From positions 1-64,000 of the forward strand of contig DIVG01000060.1 of NCBI GenBank assembly GCA_002422425.1: DNA of 64,000 bases, given 5' to 3'. This DNA comes from Akkermansiaceae bacterium UBA6138 (GTDB taxonomy: Bacteria; Verrucomicrobiota; Verrucomicrobiia; Verrucomicrobiales; DEV007). Position 1 is the first letter of the stretch. Each line of letters opens with the position of its first letter. The notes beneath the pieces are model-generated. The model was not told where the DNA came from. It was given only the letters and a program-made list of their open reading frames with translations, and ran no database searches. A program made the translations under genes and the position numbers. Positions 33,008 through 41,481 of this stretch are shown one piece after another.

Positions 33008-33610
33008 ATGTCCGAGTCGATCTTCACGAGGGAGGGGTATATTAGGCCGGCGGTCCTCATCGCGGCCTACCGCGGCGGCATGTTCCCGATGGCAATGGAT
33101 AACCGCGGAGAGATTGGCTGGTTCTCGCCCGATCCGAGGGGCGTTATTCCCCTCGACGAGTTCCACATCCCGCACGGTCTGCGCCGAACGCTCCGGCGGA
33201 ATTCTTTCGAAGTCCGCGTCGATTCCGATTTTTCCGCCGTGATGAGAGGCTGCGCCGCCCGCAAGACGACGTGGATCAGCCACGAGATCGTGACGAGTTA
33301 CGAAAAACTTTTTGAGCTTGGCTACGCTCACTCGGTTGAAACCTGGCGCGATGGCGAACTCGTCGGCGGTCTCTACGGAGTATCCATCGGGGGGGCTTTT
33401 TTCGGTGAGTCCATGTTCAGCCGCGCGACCGATGCTTCGAAGGTCGCCCTTGTGGCCCTCATCGAGCGGCTTCGCGAGCGGAATTTTCTTCTTCTCGATA
33501 CGCAATGGACGACCGAACACCTCAACCGCTTCGGTTGCCGCGAGATTCCGCGTTACGAGTATCTGCGGCAGCTCAACAGGGCCCTGCTCGTGACGACGAC
33601 GTTCCAGTGA
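33008..33610 (+). CDS. aat: Leucyl/phenylalanyl-tRNA--protein transferase
   Basis: Aat adds Leu or Phe to proteins with N-terminal Lys or Arg, creating an N-degron for ClpAP. The 200-residue chain, from the ATG at 33008, contains the family signatures AYRGGMFPMA, IGWFSPDPRGVIPL, the TWISHEIVTSYEKLFELGYAHSVETW block, GGLYGVSIGGAFFGESMFS, and DTQWTTEHLNRFGCREIPR. The length is at the shorter end of the family. Confidence 0.95.
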   Translation: MSESIFTREGYIRPAVLIAAYRGGMFPMAMDNRGEIGWFSPDPRGVIPLDEFHIPHGLRRTLRRNSFEVRVDSDFSAVMRGCAARKTTWISHEIVTSYEKLFELGYAHSVETWRDGELVGGLYGVSIGGAFFGESMFSRATDASKVALVALIERLRERNFLLLDTQWTTEHLNRFGCREIPRYEYLRQLNRALLVTTTFQ

Positions 33611-33637
33611 GGCTGTCAGGGCGGAGTTTGCGCCGCC

Positions 33638-33841
33638 TCAGCCGCCCGCTACCATGCGGATGATCTCGACCGTGTCTCCGGCGCCGACCGCCTGAGTGTC
33701 GAATTCGCGGCACAGGACCGCCTCGCCGTTCAGTTCGACGAGGACCGGTCGTGCTCCCAGCCCGAGCGTGTCGATCAGTCGGGAAACGGTAAGGTTTTCT
33801 CCGGGGACTTCGTGGTTCCGGCCATTAATGGTCAGGGTCAT
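33638..33841 (-). CDS. thiS: Sulfur carrier protein ThiS
   Basis: A 67-residue ubiquitin-like protein ending in Gly-Gly (RMVAGG), the C-terminus that is adenylated and converted to thiocarboxylate to donate sulfur for the thiazole ring of thiamine. Family features: LTINGRNHEVP start and PVLVELNGEAVL. It overlaps thiH by four bases (ATGA), so the two are translationally coupled. Confidence 0.92.
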   Translation of the reverse strand: MTLTINGRNHEVPGENLTVSRLIDTLGLGARPVLVELNGEAVLCREFDTQAVGAGDTVEIIRMVAGG

Positions 33842-35007
33842 GCCGTGAGCGGGGCGAGGATGGAGGCGTCCCAGTCTTTCCAGACCGGATCAAGTTCAAG
33901 GGTCCGCAGGTAGGCGGCGACGGCGGCGGGGGAACGTTCGTCGGCGATGTCAAATTGTCCCGTGGCCGTCGTTTCTACAGGCCGTGACCTTGTCATCGAG
34001 CAGGGGAGCGGACTGCCCTTGTCAAGTTCGACGCGGCGGCCTTTCACGGTCAGGTGGACGTCTTCCGCTCCCTCGCCCGTGTAGCCGCCCGGTTCGGTGT
34101 GGCTGCCGGCGCTGATTGACGTGACGCAAAGGGGGAACAAGGCATTGCGAAGCGATTCCGACTCGCGCGTGCTGAGGACGATGCCGACTTGCGGGAAGCA
34201 AACCCGGAAGGCGCAAAGCGTCTGCACGAACTCCGCGTCACTCATGGCGTATTTCGGTTCGAATCCACCGGCGGCGGGACGCAGTCGAGGCAGGCTGATC
34301 GTGAAGGTCGCTTTCCAGCAGCTGCGGTAGAGAAACTCCAGGTGGGCGGCGAGGCGCAGGGCATCGTAGCGCCAGTCCGTCAGTCCCATCAATGCACCGA
34401 TCCCGATGCGGCGAAATCCTGCGATGTAGCCGCGCTCAGGACACTCGAGCCGCCAGTCGAAATGCTTTTTCGGCCCCGCTGTGTGGTAGAGCGCATAAGC
34501 CTCGCGATCATAGGTCTCCTGATAGACGACGAGGCCCTCGCCTCCCGCGATGACGAGGGGGGCATACTCGTTGGTCTCCATAGGCCCGACTTCGATCGCG
34601 AGAGTGGGAACAAAATCCCGCAGGGCCGTGAGGCATGCTTCCAGGTAACCTTCGGAGACAAATCTCGGGTGTTCTCCGGCCACGAGGAGAATGTTTCGAA
34701 AGCCGAGCCTTTCAAGGTGGCGTGCCTCTCTGACGACTTGTTCCACCGTCAGCGTCGTCCGCAGGATGGGATTGTCGCGCGAGAAGCCGCAGTAGGAGCA
34801 ATTGTTGACGCACTCGTTGGAGAGGTAGATCGGTGCAAAAAGCCGCATCGTGCGTCCAAAGTGCCGACGCGTTGTTTTGACGGCTTCCTCCGCAAGGCTC
34901 TCGAGGCCGGAAGGGCTGACCGGTGCGATGAGGCGGCTGAAGCGGGCGAGCAGCGGGGAGAGGGGGCCTCCGGCATCCAGCGCATTGAGTTGAGCGACAA
35001 AAGACAT
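33838..35007 (-). CDS. thiH: 2-iminoacetate synthase ThiH
   Basis: Radical SAM enzyme that cleaves tyrosine to dehydroglycine for thiazole synthesis. The [4Fe-4S] ligands are Cys66, Cys70 and Cys73 in CVNNCSYCGF. Other family blocks are LLVAGEHPRFVSEGYL, YQETYDREAYALYHTAGPK, and the C-terminal STRE...R segment followed by ISAGSHTEPGGY. The length of 389 aa is typical. ThiS overlaps its end; thiG and thiF are not nearby. No TPP riboswitch is visible upstream of the ATG. Confidence 0.94.
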   Translation of the reverse strand: MSFVAQLNALDAGGPLSPLLARFSRLIAPVSPSGLESLAEEAVKTTRRHFGRTMRLFAPIYLSNECVNNCSYCGFSRDNPILRTTLTVEQVVREARHLERLGFRNILLVAGEHPRFVSEGYLEACLTALRDFVPTLAIEVGPMETNEYAPLVIAGGEGLVVYQETYDREAYALYHTAGPKKHFDWRLECPERGYIAGFRRIGIGALMGLTDWRYDALRLAAHLEFLYRSCWKATFTISLPRLRPAAGGFEPKYAMSDAEFVQTLCAFRVCFPQVGIVLSTRESESLRNALFPLCVTSISAGSHTEPGGYTGEGAEDVHLTVKGRRVELDKGSPLPCSMTRSRPVETTATGQFDIADERSPAAVAAYLRTLELDPVWKDWDASILAPLTA

Positions 35008-35167
35008 TCGGGCTCAAGATAGCAGCGGGCCGCAGCTCGGCAATGCCTCTTATTCGGGAAACGCGGCAGACGTTGGCGGGAAAGGGAAAAGAAGCCTAAA
35101 AAAAGCGTTGCCAAACTTCTCCAGCGCCGCTAATAAACCGCTCACATCAACCTATTCCCCTTTTCAC

Positions 35168-35410
35168 ATGGCTGACGCATCAATCGAAGAAAAAGTAAAA
35201 AACATCATCGTTGAACAACTGGGTGTGAGCGATGAGCAAGTGAAGTCCGAGTCCAAGTTCATCGAGGATCTTGGCGCTGACTCCCTCGACACCGTTGAGC
35301 TGGTGATGGCCTTTGAAGAGGAGTTCGATATCACTGTTCCCGATGAAGAGGCGGAAAAGCTGACGAGCGTCGGCGAAGTGGTCGCCTACATCGAGTCTCA
35401 GGCGAAATAG
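35168..35410 (+). CDS. acpP: Acyl carrier protein
   Basis: An 80-residue acidic carrier of fatty acid synthesis. The phosphopantetheine site is Ser39 in GADSLDTVELVM. Start ATG at 35168 (MADASIEEKV) is the standard one. It stands alone, with no fabF/fabD adjacent, and is followed by a terminator. Confidence 0.97.
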   Translation: MADASIEEKVKNIIVEQLGVSDEQVKSESKFIEDLGADSLDTVELVMAFEEEFDITVPDEEAEKLTSVGEVVAYIESQAK

Positions 35411-35440
35411 CCTCCTTCCCGTCTCCTTTTTCCGGGGAAG

Positions 35441-35467
35441 GCGCCTTCGCACGAGGGCGCTTTTTTT
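35441..35467 (+). terminator. Intrinsic terminator after acpP
   Basis: The hairpin GCGCC...GGCGC (35441-35460) is followed by seven T residues (35461-35467), 30 bp after the acpP stop. Confidence 0.8.
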
Positions 35468-35608
35468 GTGCCCGGAGGCCGCGTTAGAAAGGGAAAAAAC
35501 ATTCGAGTCGTTCCGTTTCGACGGGGACTGCGGGTCTTGAATCTCGCCCGGATTCTCTAAGCATTGGATTTCCCGCCGGAAATCAGCTAGCTTTGAGGTT
35601 TTTTAATC

Positions 35609-36136
35609 ATGGCCACTCTTTCATTCGACGACATTGCCTACGCGATGGAGAACACCGTAGTCTTGCATGAGCCGGACCGCCTCATCGATACTTTCGGAAC
35701 GACGAATTTCCAGTTTCATCTTCTTACCGAGCCGATGGATTCCGCCGGTAAGGTCAGGGTGCGCGAGGGGCGTATGGAGGCGGAGCGTCCCCGCATTCTT
35801 AAACCGGAAGGCTATGAAGAGCTGCTTTTCGAGGGTTTCGGCGAGCAGGCATCCGTCTTTGCCGAGTGGTTTCGCCGGAACGGGAACCTTCATTTTTTCA
35901 AGTACGGCTTCAACTTTGCAAAACGCGGCTTTACCGAGGAAATTGTGCATGAGTCGCTTGAAGCGGTGAGGGACCGCCTCCTCGAGGACATCCGTGTCAG
36001 CGGCAGCCCGTCCCGGGCGCTCATTTGCGGTATTGATGACTCGTGGGAGGTTTCTCTTATCAAGTTTACCATGGAAATGATAGGGCGGTCGCTTCAGATT
36101 AACGCCTTTGATCTTAAGCGCCGCGGACTCCTCTGA
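35609..36136 (+). CDS. Conserved hypothetical protein
   Basis: I do not recognise a family (175 aa, soluble, no signal peptide or membrane segment). Notable stretches are FGTTNFQFHLLTEPMD, a region with several acidic/aromatic residues (EEEL-free), and the C-terminal EVSLIKFTMEMIGRSLQINAFDLKRRGLL. It begins with a good ATG and is 23 bp upstream of the LysM protein gene, so it may be cotranscribed with it and accA. Length and codon use are consistent with a real gene. Confidence 0.75.
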   Translation: MATLSFDDIAYAMENTVVLHEPDRLIDTFGTTNFQFHLLTEPMDSAGKVRVREGRMEAERPRILKPEGYEELLFEGFGEQASVFAEWFRRNGNLHFFKYGFNFAKRGFTEEIVHESLEAVRDRLLEDIRVSGSPSRALICGIDDSWEVSLIKFTMEMIGRSLQINAFDLKRRGLL

Positions 36137-36159
36137 GCGACGTTTTCCCTTTTCAAAAA

Positions 36160-37011
36160 ATGGCCCGTATCAAGTTTCTCCTCGCTTTTTTTGCGATGCT
36201 GATCTGTGCGGGTGGGGTCGCGGGTGCCTATTTTTTCTGGAAGAAGTTCGCTCAGCCCGAGCTTGCCGTGACCCGCCACATCTCGGGAGCGAGCGGCTCG
36301 ACCTTTGTAAGGCCCGATCTCGGAAAGCGCCATTTCGATGATGCTGTTTCTCTGATCAGGGAGGGCGAGCTCGTCTCCGCCCGCGATCGGCTTCTTTACC
36401 TGATGGAGTATTTCCCCGAGTCAGGGACCTTCGAAGAGGCCCGTCGTGTCGTCGGAGAATTAAACATGGATCTTCTCGTTTCAAGGATCCCGCTCCCCGG
36501 CAAGATCGAGCACACCGTCAAGCGTGGCGAGGCGCTCGTGACAATTTCGAACCGGAATAAAACGACCATCGATTACATCATGCGGGCGAACGCCAAAACG
36601 TCCGAGTTCATTTTCCCCGACGAGGTTTTGACGGTGTACCCGCTGGAGTTTTCGGTGCGCATCAGTCTTGGCGGGGGCACTCTCACGGTCATGGACGGAG
36701 AAAAGCTCTTCAAGGAATACCGTGTCGTCGATCGCAACCTGCCCTCCGACCTGCGGGCGCCGGTATCCACCACCGTCAGCGAAAAAGTAGCGTGGGACGG
36801 GAACCGGCCCATCAACTTCACTGACAGGAACTACATGAATTGCAGCAAATGGCTCCGGACCGGGAGAATCGGGCTCTTCATTCGCCACGCCGATTCCGGG
36901 GGAGGTGGATTCGCCGAGTCCCGTCCTTTCGGGATCATGCTCGAAAAAGCGGATCTTGAAGAACTTTTTACCATCCTCAGGGTCGGCTCAAGGGTTGACC
37001 TCGTGAAGTAG
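36160..37011 (+). CDS. Membrane-anchored LysM protein with degenerate YkuD-like C-terminus
   Basis: A 283-residue protein. An N-terminal hydrophobic segment (KFLLAFFAMLICAGGVAGAYFFW) anchors it or serves as signal. A LysM-like peptidoglycan-binding module (about 117-165) reads EHTVKRGEALVTISNRNKTTIDYIMRAN. The C-terminal part (about 168-283) has the strand order of L,D-transpeptidases (SLGGGTLTVMDGEKLFKEYRVV ... IGLFIRHAD ... LEELFTILRVGSRVDLV). However, the catalytic SHGCIR motif is replaced by ESRPFGIM, so the cysteine is missing. I infer a peptidoglycan-binding protein without transpeptidase activity. Confidence 0.72.
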   Translation: MARIKFLLAFFAMLICAGGVAGAYFFWKKFAQPELAVTRHISGASGSTFVRPDLGKRHFDDAVSLIREGELVSARDRLLYLMEYFPESGTFEEARRVVGELNMDLLVSRIPLPGKIEHTVKRGEALVTISNRNKTTIDYIMRANAKTSEFIFPDEVLTVYPLEFSVRISLGGGTLTVMDGEKLFKEYRVVDRNLPSDLRAPVSTTVSEKVAWDGNRPINFTDRNYMNCSKWLRTGRIGLFIRHADSGGGGFAESRPFGIMLEKADLEELFTILRVGSRVDLVK

Positions 37012-37045
37012 CGTGCGAACAAGTATCAGTTATCTCTCTCGAACT

Positions 37046-38023
37046 ATGATCATGATCACCGAGCCTCTCGAATTCGAAAAACCCATCGTGAACCTCGAGC
37101 GCCAGCTGGCCGAGTTGCGGGACCGGGCCGCCGACAGCGACATCGATATGTCGAGTGAGATGAAGCGGATCGAGGACAAACTCACGAGGATGAAGGGCGA
37201 AGTCTACCGCAACCTCTCTCCGTGGCAGCGGGTCCAGATTGCCCGGCACACCCGGCGGCCCTTCATGCTCGATTACGTGGAGCATTCTTTCGACGATTTT
37301 CTTGAACTTCACGGCGACCGCCACATTGGCGAAGACGAGGCGATGCCGGGGGGCTTTGCCCGTATCGAAGGACGGCGTGTTGTTGTCATCGGCCATCAGA
37401 AAGGACGTGATACCAAGGAAAATCTTCGTCGCAACTTCGGCAGCGCCAACCCCGAGGGTTATCGCAAGGCGCTCCGGCTCATGAAAATGGCTGAAAAATT
37501 CGGGCTTCCTATCGTGACGCTTATCGATACCCCCGGGGCTTACCCGGGAATCGGTTCGGAAGAGCGCAACATCGCCGAGGCGATCGCCTTCAATCTTCGC
37601 GAAATGATGATGCTGCGGGTTCCTGTTGTTGCCGTCGTCATCGGCGAGGGCGGTTCGGGCGGCGCTCTCGGGATCGGAGTCGCCGACAGGGTTCTCATGA
37701 TGGAGAACTCCTACTACTCCGTCATCAGCCCGGAGGGGTGTGCTGCCATTCTCTGGAAAGACCGCAAGTATGCGACCGAGGCGGCCACTGCCCTGAAGCT
37801 CAGTGCCGCCGACCTCATGGATCTCGGCATTATCGACGAAGTCATCCCCGAACCCATGGGCGGAGCCCACCATGATCACGTCGCCGCCGCCAACAATCTC
37901 AAGAAGCAGGTTATCCGACAGCTCAACGAGCTCGCGACGATCGCACCGGATATTCTTCTTGAGCAGCGTTATCGGAAATTCCGCAGTTTCGGTGAGTTTC
38001 GGGAGCGCGGGCGGAAGGTCTGA
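37046..38023 (+). CDS. accA: Acetyl-CoA carboxylase carboxyltransferase subunit alpha
   Basis: AccA forms with AccD the carboxyltransferase that makes malonyl-CoA. Family blocks seen: PWQRVQIARHTRRPFMLDY, LHGDRHIGEDEAMPGGFARI, GHQKGRDTKENLRRNFG, LPIVTLIDTPGAYPGIGSEERN, and IGEGGSGGALGIGVAD with ISPEGCAAILWKD. Start is ATG at 37046, with another in-frame ATG at 37052. The length of 325 aa is typical. It follows the LysM gene by 34 bp. Confidence 0.96.
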   Translation: MIMITEPLEFEKPIVNLERQLAELRDRAADSDIDMSSEMKRIEDKLTRMKGEVYRNLSPWQRVQIARHTRRPFMLDYVEHSFDDFLELHGDRHIGEDEAMPGGFARIEGRRVVVIGHQKGRDTKENLRRNFGSANPEGYRKALRLMKMAEKFGLPIVTLIDTPGAYPGIGSEERNIAEAIAFNLREMMMLRVPVVAVVIGEGGSGGALGIGVADRVLMMENSYYSVISPEGCAAILWKDRKYATEAATALKLSAADLMDLGIIDEVIPEPMGGAHHDHVAAANNLKKQVIRQLNELATIAPDILLEQRYRKFRSFGEFRERGRKV

Positions 38024-38111
38024 CGCCCATCAATGCGGACCGATTTGTGGATTGATCCTCGGCGTGGTTTAGGTTATCCTGCCGGGGTGTTAGTTAACCC
38101 CAACCAGACTT

Positions 38112-38582
38112 ATGCGAAAAACTATTCTCCTTGCCCCTCTTTTCGGCCTCCTCGCGCCGGCGTTCACCGCCTCGGCTCAGGACAAGGTCGATTTCCAGAC
38201 TCAGGTGTATCCCCTCATTAAAGCGAGTTGCGTGCAGTGCCACCGTCCCGAACACGAGAACCCCGAGCGTCCCGGACGAATGATCAAGCCCAAGGGCGGA
38301 TACGTCTTCACCAACGCCGAGGCTCTCCTTGCCGCTGAAGGCGAAGGGGGAACGAAGTTCATCGTTCCCGGCAAGCCCGACGAGAGCCGCATCATTCAGG
38401 TGGTGAAGCTGCCGATCGACGACGAATATCACTACCCGCCGGAAGGCAAGGCTCCCCAGTGGACCAAAGCCGACATCGAGCTGGTCTCCAAGTGGATCGC
38501 CGACGGGGCCGACTTCGGTGCTTGGAAAGAGGACGACAAGCCGCTTGAGTATCCGGTCTGGGACGGAAAAGAGAAGGAGTGA
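38112..38582 (+). CDS. Secreted planctomycete-type cytochrome c domain protein
   Basis: A 156-residue protein with signal peptide (MRKTILLAPLFGLLAPAFTASA). It carries a single heme motif CVQCH (Cys40, Cys43, His44) in the VYPLIKASCVQCHRPE setting typical of planctomycete cytochrome c (PSCyt1) domains. It ends with the KADIELVSKWIADGADF helix. Such domains elsewhere sit at the N-terminus of large PSD1 proteins; here it stands alone. It is followed by a clear terminator. Confidence 0.85.
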   Translation: MRKTILLAPLFGLLAPAFTASAQDKVDFQTQVYPLIKASCVQCHRPEHENPERPGRMIKPKGGYVFTNAEALLAAEGEGGTKFIVPGKPDESRIIQVVKLPIDDEYHYPPEGKAPQWTKADIELVSKWIADGADFGAWKEDDKPLEYPVWDGKEKE

Positions 38583-38615
38583 TCCTTTCGTTTTTCCGAA
38601 ACGACAAATTTAGAA

Positions 38616-38644
38616 AAGCCGGGGCGCGAGCTCCGGCTTTTTTT
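38616..38644 (+). terminator. Intrinsic terminator after cytochrome c gene
   Basis: A 7-bp stem AAGCCGG / CCGGCTT (38616-38622 and 38633-38639) runs into seven T residues (38638-38644). Confidence 0.82.
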
Positions 38645-38652
38645 ATTTTCTC

Positions 38653-38813
38653 GTCTACGGGGCCAGCTTCCCGGCGAGGGGCGAGAACCCGCGAAGCGGG
38701 TAGACGGAGTCAATCGAGGGGCGAGGGGCGGCTGAGCCGTTTAGGGGAAATCGGTGAGATCGGGGATTCTCCGGTCTACGCCTGAAAACCTCAATTCCTG
38801 AAAACCTGAATCG
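38653..38813. repeat. Structured repeat region between convergent genes
   Basis: It includes a short hairpin acccgcgaagcgggt (38687-38701), a gtctac/gtagac pair flanking it (38653-38658 and 38700-38705), and direct gaggggcgag repeats. At 38781-38810 two units read on the minus strand resemble gaattgaggttttcagg, a variant of the 16-mer array at 1373-1420. Both arrays lie between convergent stop codons. Confidence 0.6.
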
Positions 38814-38814
38814 C

Positions 38815-40026
38815 TCACGGCAGCGGGTCGGCGTCGATGACCTGCCAGGGGAGGCCCCAGGCATTGAGGTCGGCCATGTAGGGATCGGGATCGAGCTCCT
38901 CGACGTTCCAGACTCCCGGCTTGAGCCATGCACCGGAGAGGAGCTGGCGGCCGCCGATCATGGCGGGGACGCCGGCGGTGTAGCTGATGGCCTGGCTCTT
39001 GACCTCGGCATAGCACTCCTGATGATCGCAGACGTTGTAGATGAACTTTGTCGCGGTCTCTCCGGTGCTCTTGAGTTTGCCGGTGATGAGACAGCCGATG
39101 CAGGTCTTGCCTTTGGTGAGGGGGCCGAGCGAGGCGGGGTCGGGAAGGATGGCTTTGAGGAACTGGATCGGGATGATCTGTTTGCCCTCGTAATCGATGG
39201 GCTCGATCGAGGTCATGCCGATATTTTCAAGCACGGTGAGGTGTTTGATGTAGTTGTCGGAAAAGGTCATCCAGAAGCGGATGCGCTTCAGCCCTGAAAG
39301 GTTCTGCGCGAGGCTCTCAAGTTCCTCGTGAAAGAGGAGGTAGATCTTTTTGGTGCCGACGTGCTCGTCGGGAAAGGCATAGTCGAGGCCGATCTCGAGG
39401 GGTTTGGTTTCTATCCACGCGCCGTTTTCCCAGTAGCGTCCGTTCGCGGTGATCTCCCGCAGATTGATCTCGGGATTGAAATTGGTGGCAAAGGGGAGGC
39501 CGTGGTTACCGGCATTGGCGTCGAGGATGTCGACGGTCTCAATCTCGTCGAAGTAATGCTTCAGCGCGTAGGCGCAGTAGGCGTTGGTCACCCCCGGATC
39601 GAAGCCCGATCCGAGGATGGCGGTGAGACCGGCCTTTTCAAATTTCTCCCGGTAGGCCCACTGCCATTTGTATTCGAACTTGGCGGTATCCTGCGGTTCG
39701 TAGTTGGCGGTGTCGAGGTAGTGGACCCCGGCCTCGAGACAGGCGTCCATGAGGGTGAGGTCCTGATAGGGCAGGGCGATGTTGAGCAGGATGGTCGGCT
39801 TCACTTCTTTCAAAAAGGCGACGACTTCGGCAACGTTGTCGGCGTCGAGCTTCGCGGTTTTAATCGTCACGCCGGTGGCCGTTTTGATGTCGGCGGCGAT
39901 GGCGTCGCATTTTTCCAGAGTACGGCTCGCGAGCCAGATTTCCCCGAATGTTCCGGCGTCCTGAGCGCACTTGTGCGCGACGACGTTGCCGACTCCCCCT
40001 GCTCCGATGATGACCGTTTTGTGCAT
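38815..40026 (-). CDS. Carboxynorspermidine synthase (saccharopine dehydrogenase-like)
   Basis: A 403-residue NAD(P)H-dependent enzyme of the Lys1-like group. Carboxynorspermidine synthase condenses aspartate semialdehyde with diaminopropane or putrescine in an alternative norspermidine/spermidine route. The start ATG at 40026 gives MHKTVIIGAGGVGNVVAHK, the expected Rossmann loop. The block from EYKWQWAYREKFEKAG through GSGFDPGVTNAYCAYALKHYFDEIETVDILDANAG closely follows the Vibrio enzyme from memory, as do ATNFNPEINLREI and QAISYTAGVPAMIG. It is downstream of glutamate dehydrogenase on the same strand. The partner decarboxylase is not in the window. Confidence 0.88.
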   Translation of the reverse strand: MHKTVIIGAGGVGNVVAHKCAQDAGTFGEIWLASRTLEKCDAIAADIKTATGVTIKTAKLDADNVAEVVAFLKEVKPTILLNIALPYQDLTLMDACLEAGVHYLDTANYEPQDTAKFEYKWQWAYREKFEKAGLTAILGSGFDPGVTNAYCAYALKHYFDEIETVDILDANAGNHGLPFATNFNPEINLREITANGRYWENGAWIETKPLEIGLDYAFPDEHVGTKKIYLLFHEELESLAQNLSGLKRIRFWMTFSDNYIKHLTVLENIGMTSIEPIDYEGKQIIPIQFLKAILPDPASLGPLTKGKTCIGCLITGKLKSTGETATKFIYNVCDHQECYAEVKSQAISYTAGVPAMIGGRQLLSGAWLKPGVWNVEELDPDPYMADLNAWGLPWQVIDADPLP

Positions 40027-40103
40027 GAATTTTTGGAAAGGGTACGCTCCGATCGGCAGGGGGAATGTCAAAGCAATTTCTCCTTTCAGGCGGCCTTGTC
40101 ACA

Positions 40104-41453
40104 TCAGACGGCCCCGTAAGCGAGCATGGCCTCGGCCACTTTTTTGAATCCGGCAATGTTGGACCCGTTCACGTAATCGACCCGACCGGCGCTGGTGGCA
40201 CCGGACTCGACACAGCGGGTGTGAATGTCGCGCATGATCTGCTGGAGGCGCCGATCGACTTCCTCGCGATCCCAGCTGATGCGCATGGCGTTCTGGCTCT
40301 GCTCGAGCCCGCTCACGGAGACGCCGCCGGCGTTGGAGGCTTTGCCCGGGGCGTGGAGGACGCCGTGCTCGCGGAAGTATTCGGAAGCCTCGAGGTTGGT
40401 GGGCATGTTCGCCCCTTCGCAGACGGCGACGGCCCCGTTGGCGGTGAGGGCGACGGCGTCTTCGAGTTCGATCTCGTTCTGCGTCGCGCAGGGCATCGCG
40501 ATGTCGCAGGGAATGGCCCAGGGGCGGGCGCGGGAATGGTAGGTGACGCCGCGACTTTGAAAGGTGGAGAGGGAGCCGCGTTCGACTTCCTTGAGCTGAT
40601 GGATCTCGTTCCACTGCTCAAGGTGGAGTCCGTCGGGGATGTGGATGAAACCGCCGGAGTCGCTCAGGGTGACGACTTTAGCCCCCTTTTCGATAAGCTT
40701 CGCGGCGGCGTAGAGGGCGACATTGCCAGCCCCGCTCACCGCGACACGTTTACCGGCGAGGATCTCGTTGTGCTGGTGGAGCATGTGCTCGCAGAAGTAG
40801 ACGCAACCCCAGCCGGTGGCCTCGGTCCGTACGACGCTGCCGCCGTAGGCGAGGCCTTTTCCTGTGAGGACTCCGCTCCAGCGATTCTCAAGGCGCATGT
40901 ATTGACCGAAAAGGTAGCTGATCTCGCGGGCCCCGACCCCGATGTCACCGGCGGGGACGTCGACGTCTTCGCCGATGTGACGGTGGAGTTCGGTCATCAT
41001 GGACTGGCAGAAGCGCATCACTTCGCGGTCGCTTTTGCCCTTGGGATTAAAATTCGAGCCGCCTTTGGCCCCGCCCATGGGTAGCCCGGTGAGACTGTTT
41101 TTGAAGATCTGCTCAAATCCGAGGAATTTGAGGATGCTCTGGGTGACGGAGGGATGAAAGCGCAGCCCACCCTTGTAAGGCCCGAGGGCATGATTGAACT
41201 GCACCCGCCAGGCGCGGTTGGCGCGGATCTCGCCCGAGTCGGTCTCCCAAGTTACGCGAAAAGTGATGAGGCGGTCGGGTTCGGTGAGGCGCTCGAGGAT
41301 CTGGGCGCGGCGACAGGCGTCGTGCTGGAGATACCAGGGCATCACCGAAGCGGCGACTTCGGCGACGGCCTGATGAAATTCGGTCTCGTAGGGGTTCCGT
41401 TTTTTAAGACCTTTCATGAAGGCCCTGAGTTCCTTTTGTTCGGCGTCGGTCAT
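40104..41453 (-). CDS. gdhA: NADP-specific glutamate dehydrogenase
   Basis: GDH of the hexameric 450-residue type, assimilating ammonia into 2-oxoglutarate. The ATG at 41453 (MTDAEQKEL) is preferred because the longer frame overlaps the upstream gene. Motifs: VQFNHALGPYKGGLRFHPSV with the catalytic-lysine neighbourhood, LPMGGAKGGSNFNPKGKSD, PAGDIGVGAREISYLFGQY, and the cofactor-binding VAVSGAGNVALYAAAKL. It is 77 bp upstream of carboxynorspermidine synthase and 28 bp downstream of the YwaF-like gene. Confidence 0.95.
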   Translation of the reverse strand: MTDAEQKELRAFMKGLKKRNPYETEFHQAVAEVAASVMPWYLQHDACRRAQILERLTEPDRLITFRVTWETDSGEIRANRAWRVQFNHALGPYKGGLRFHPSVTQSILKFLGFEQIFKNSLTGLPMGGAKGGSNFNPKGKSDREVMRFCQSMMTELHRHIGEDVDVPAGDIGVGAREISYLFGQYMRLENRWSGVLTGKGLAYGGSVVRTEATGWGCVYFCEHMLHQHNEILAGKRVAVSGAGNVALYAAAKLIEKGAKVVTLSDSGGFIHIPDGLHLEQWNEIHQLKEVERGSLSTFQSRGVTYHSRARPWAIPCDIAMPCATQNEIELEDAVALTANGAVAVCEGANMPTNLEASEYFREHGVLHAPGKASNAGGVSVSGLEQSQNAMRISWDREEVDRRLQQIMRDIHTRCVESGATSAGRVDYVNGSNIAGFKKVAEAMLAYGAV

Positions 41454-41481
41454 GGAGCGATGAGATGGGGGAAAAGCTAGC

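Noticed and set aside
35008..35107. TPP riboswitch upstream of thiH
   Set aside because: The CUGAGA-type core and its partner were not found in this stretch.
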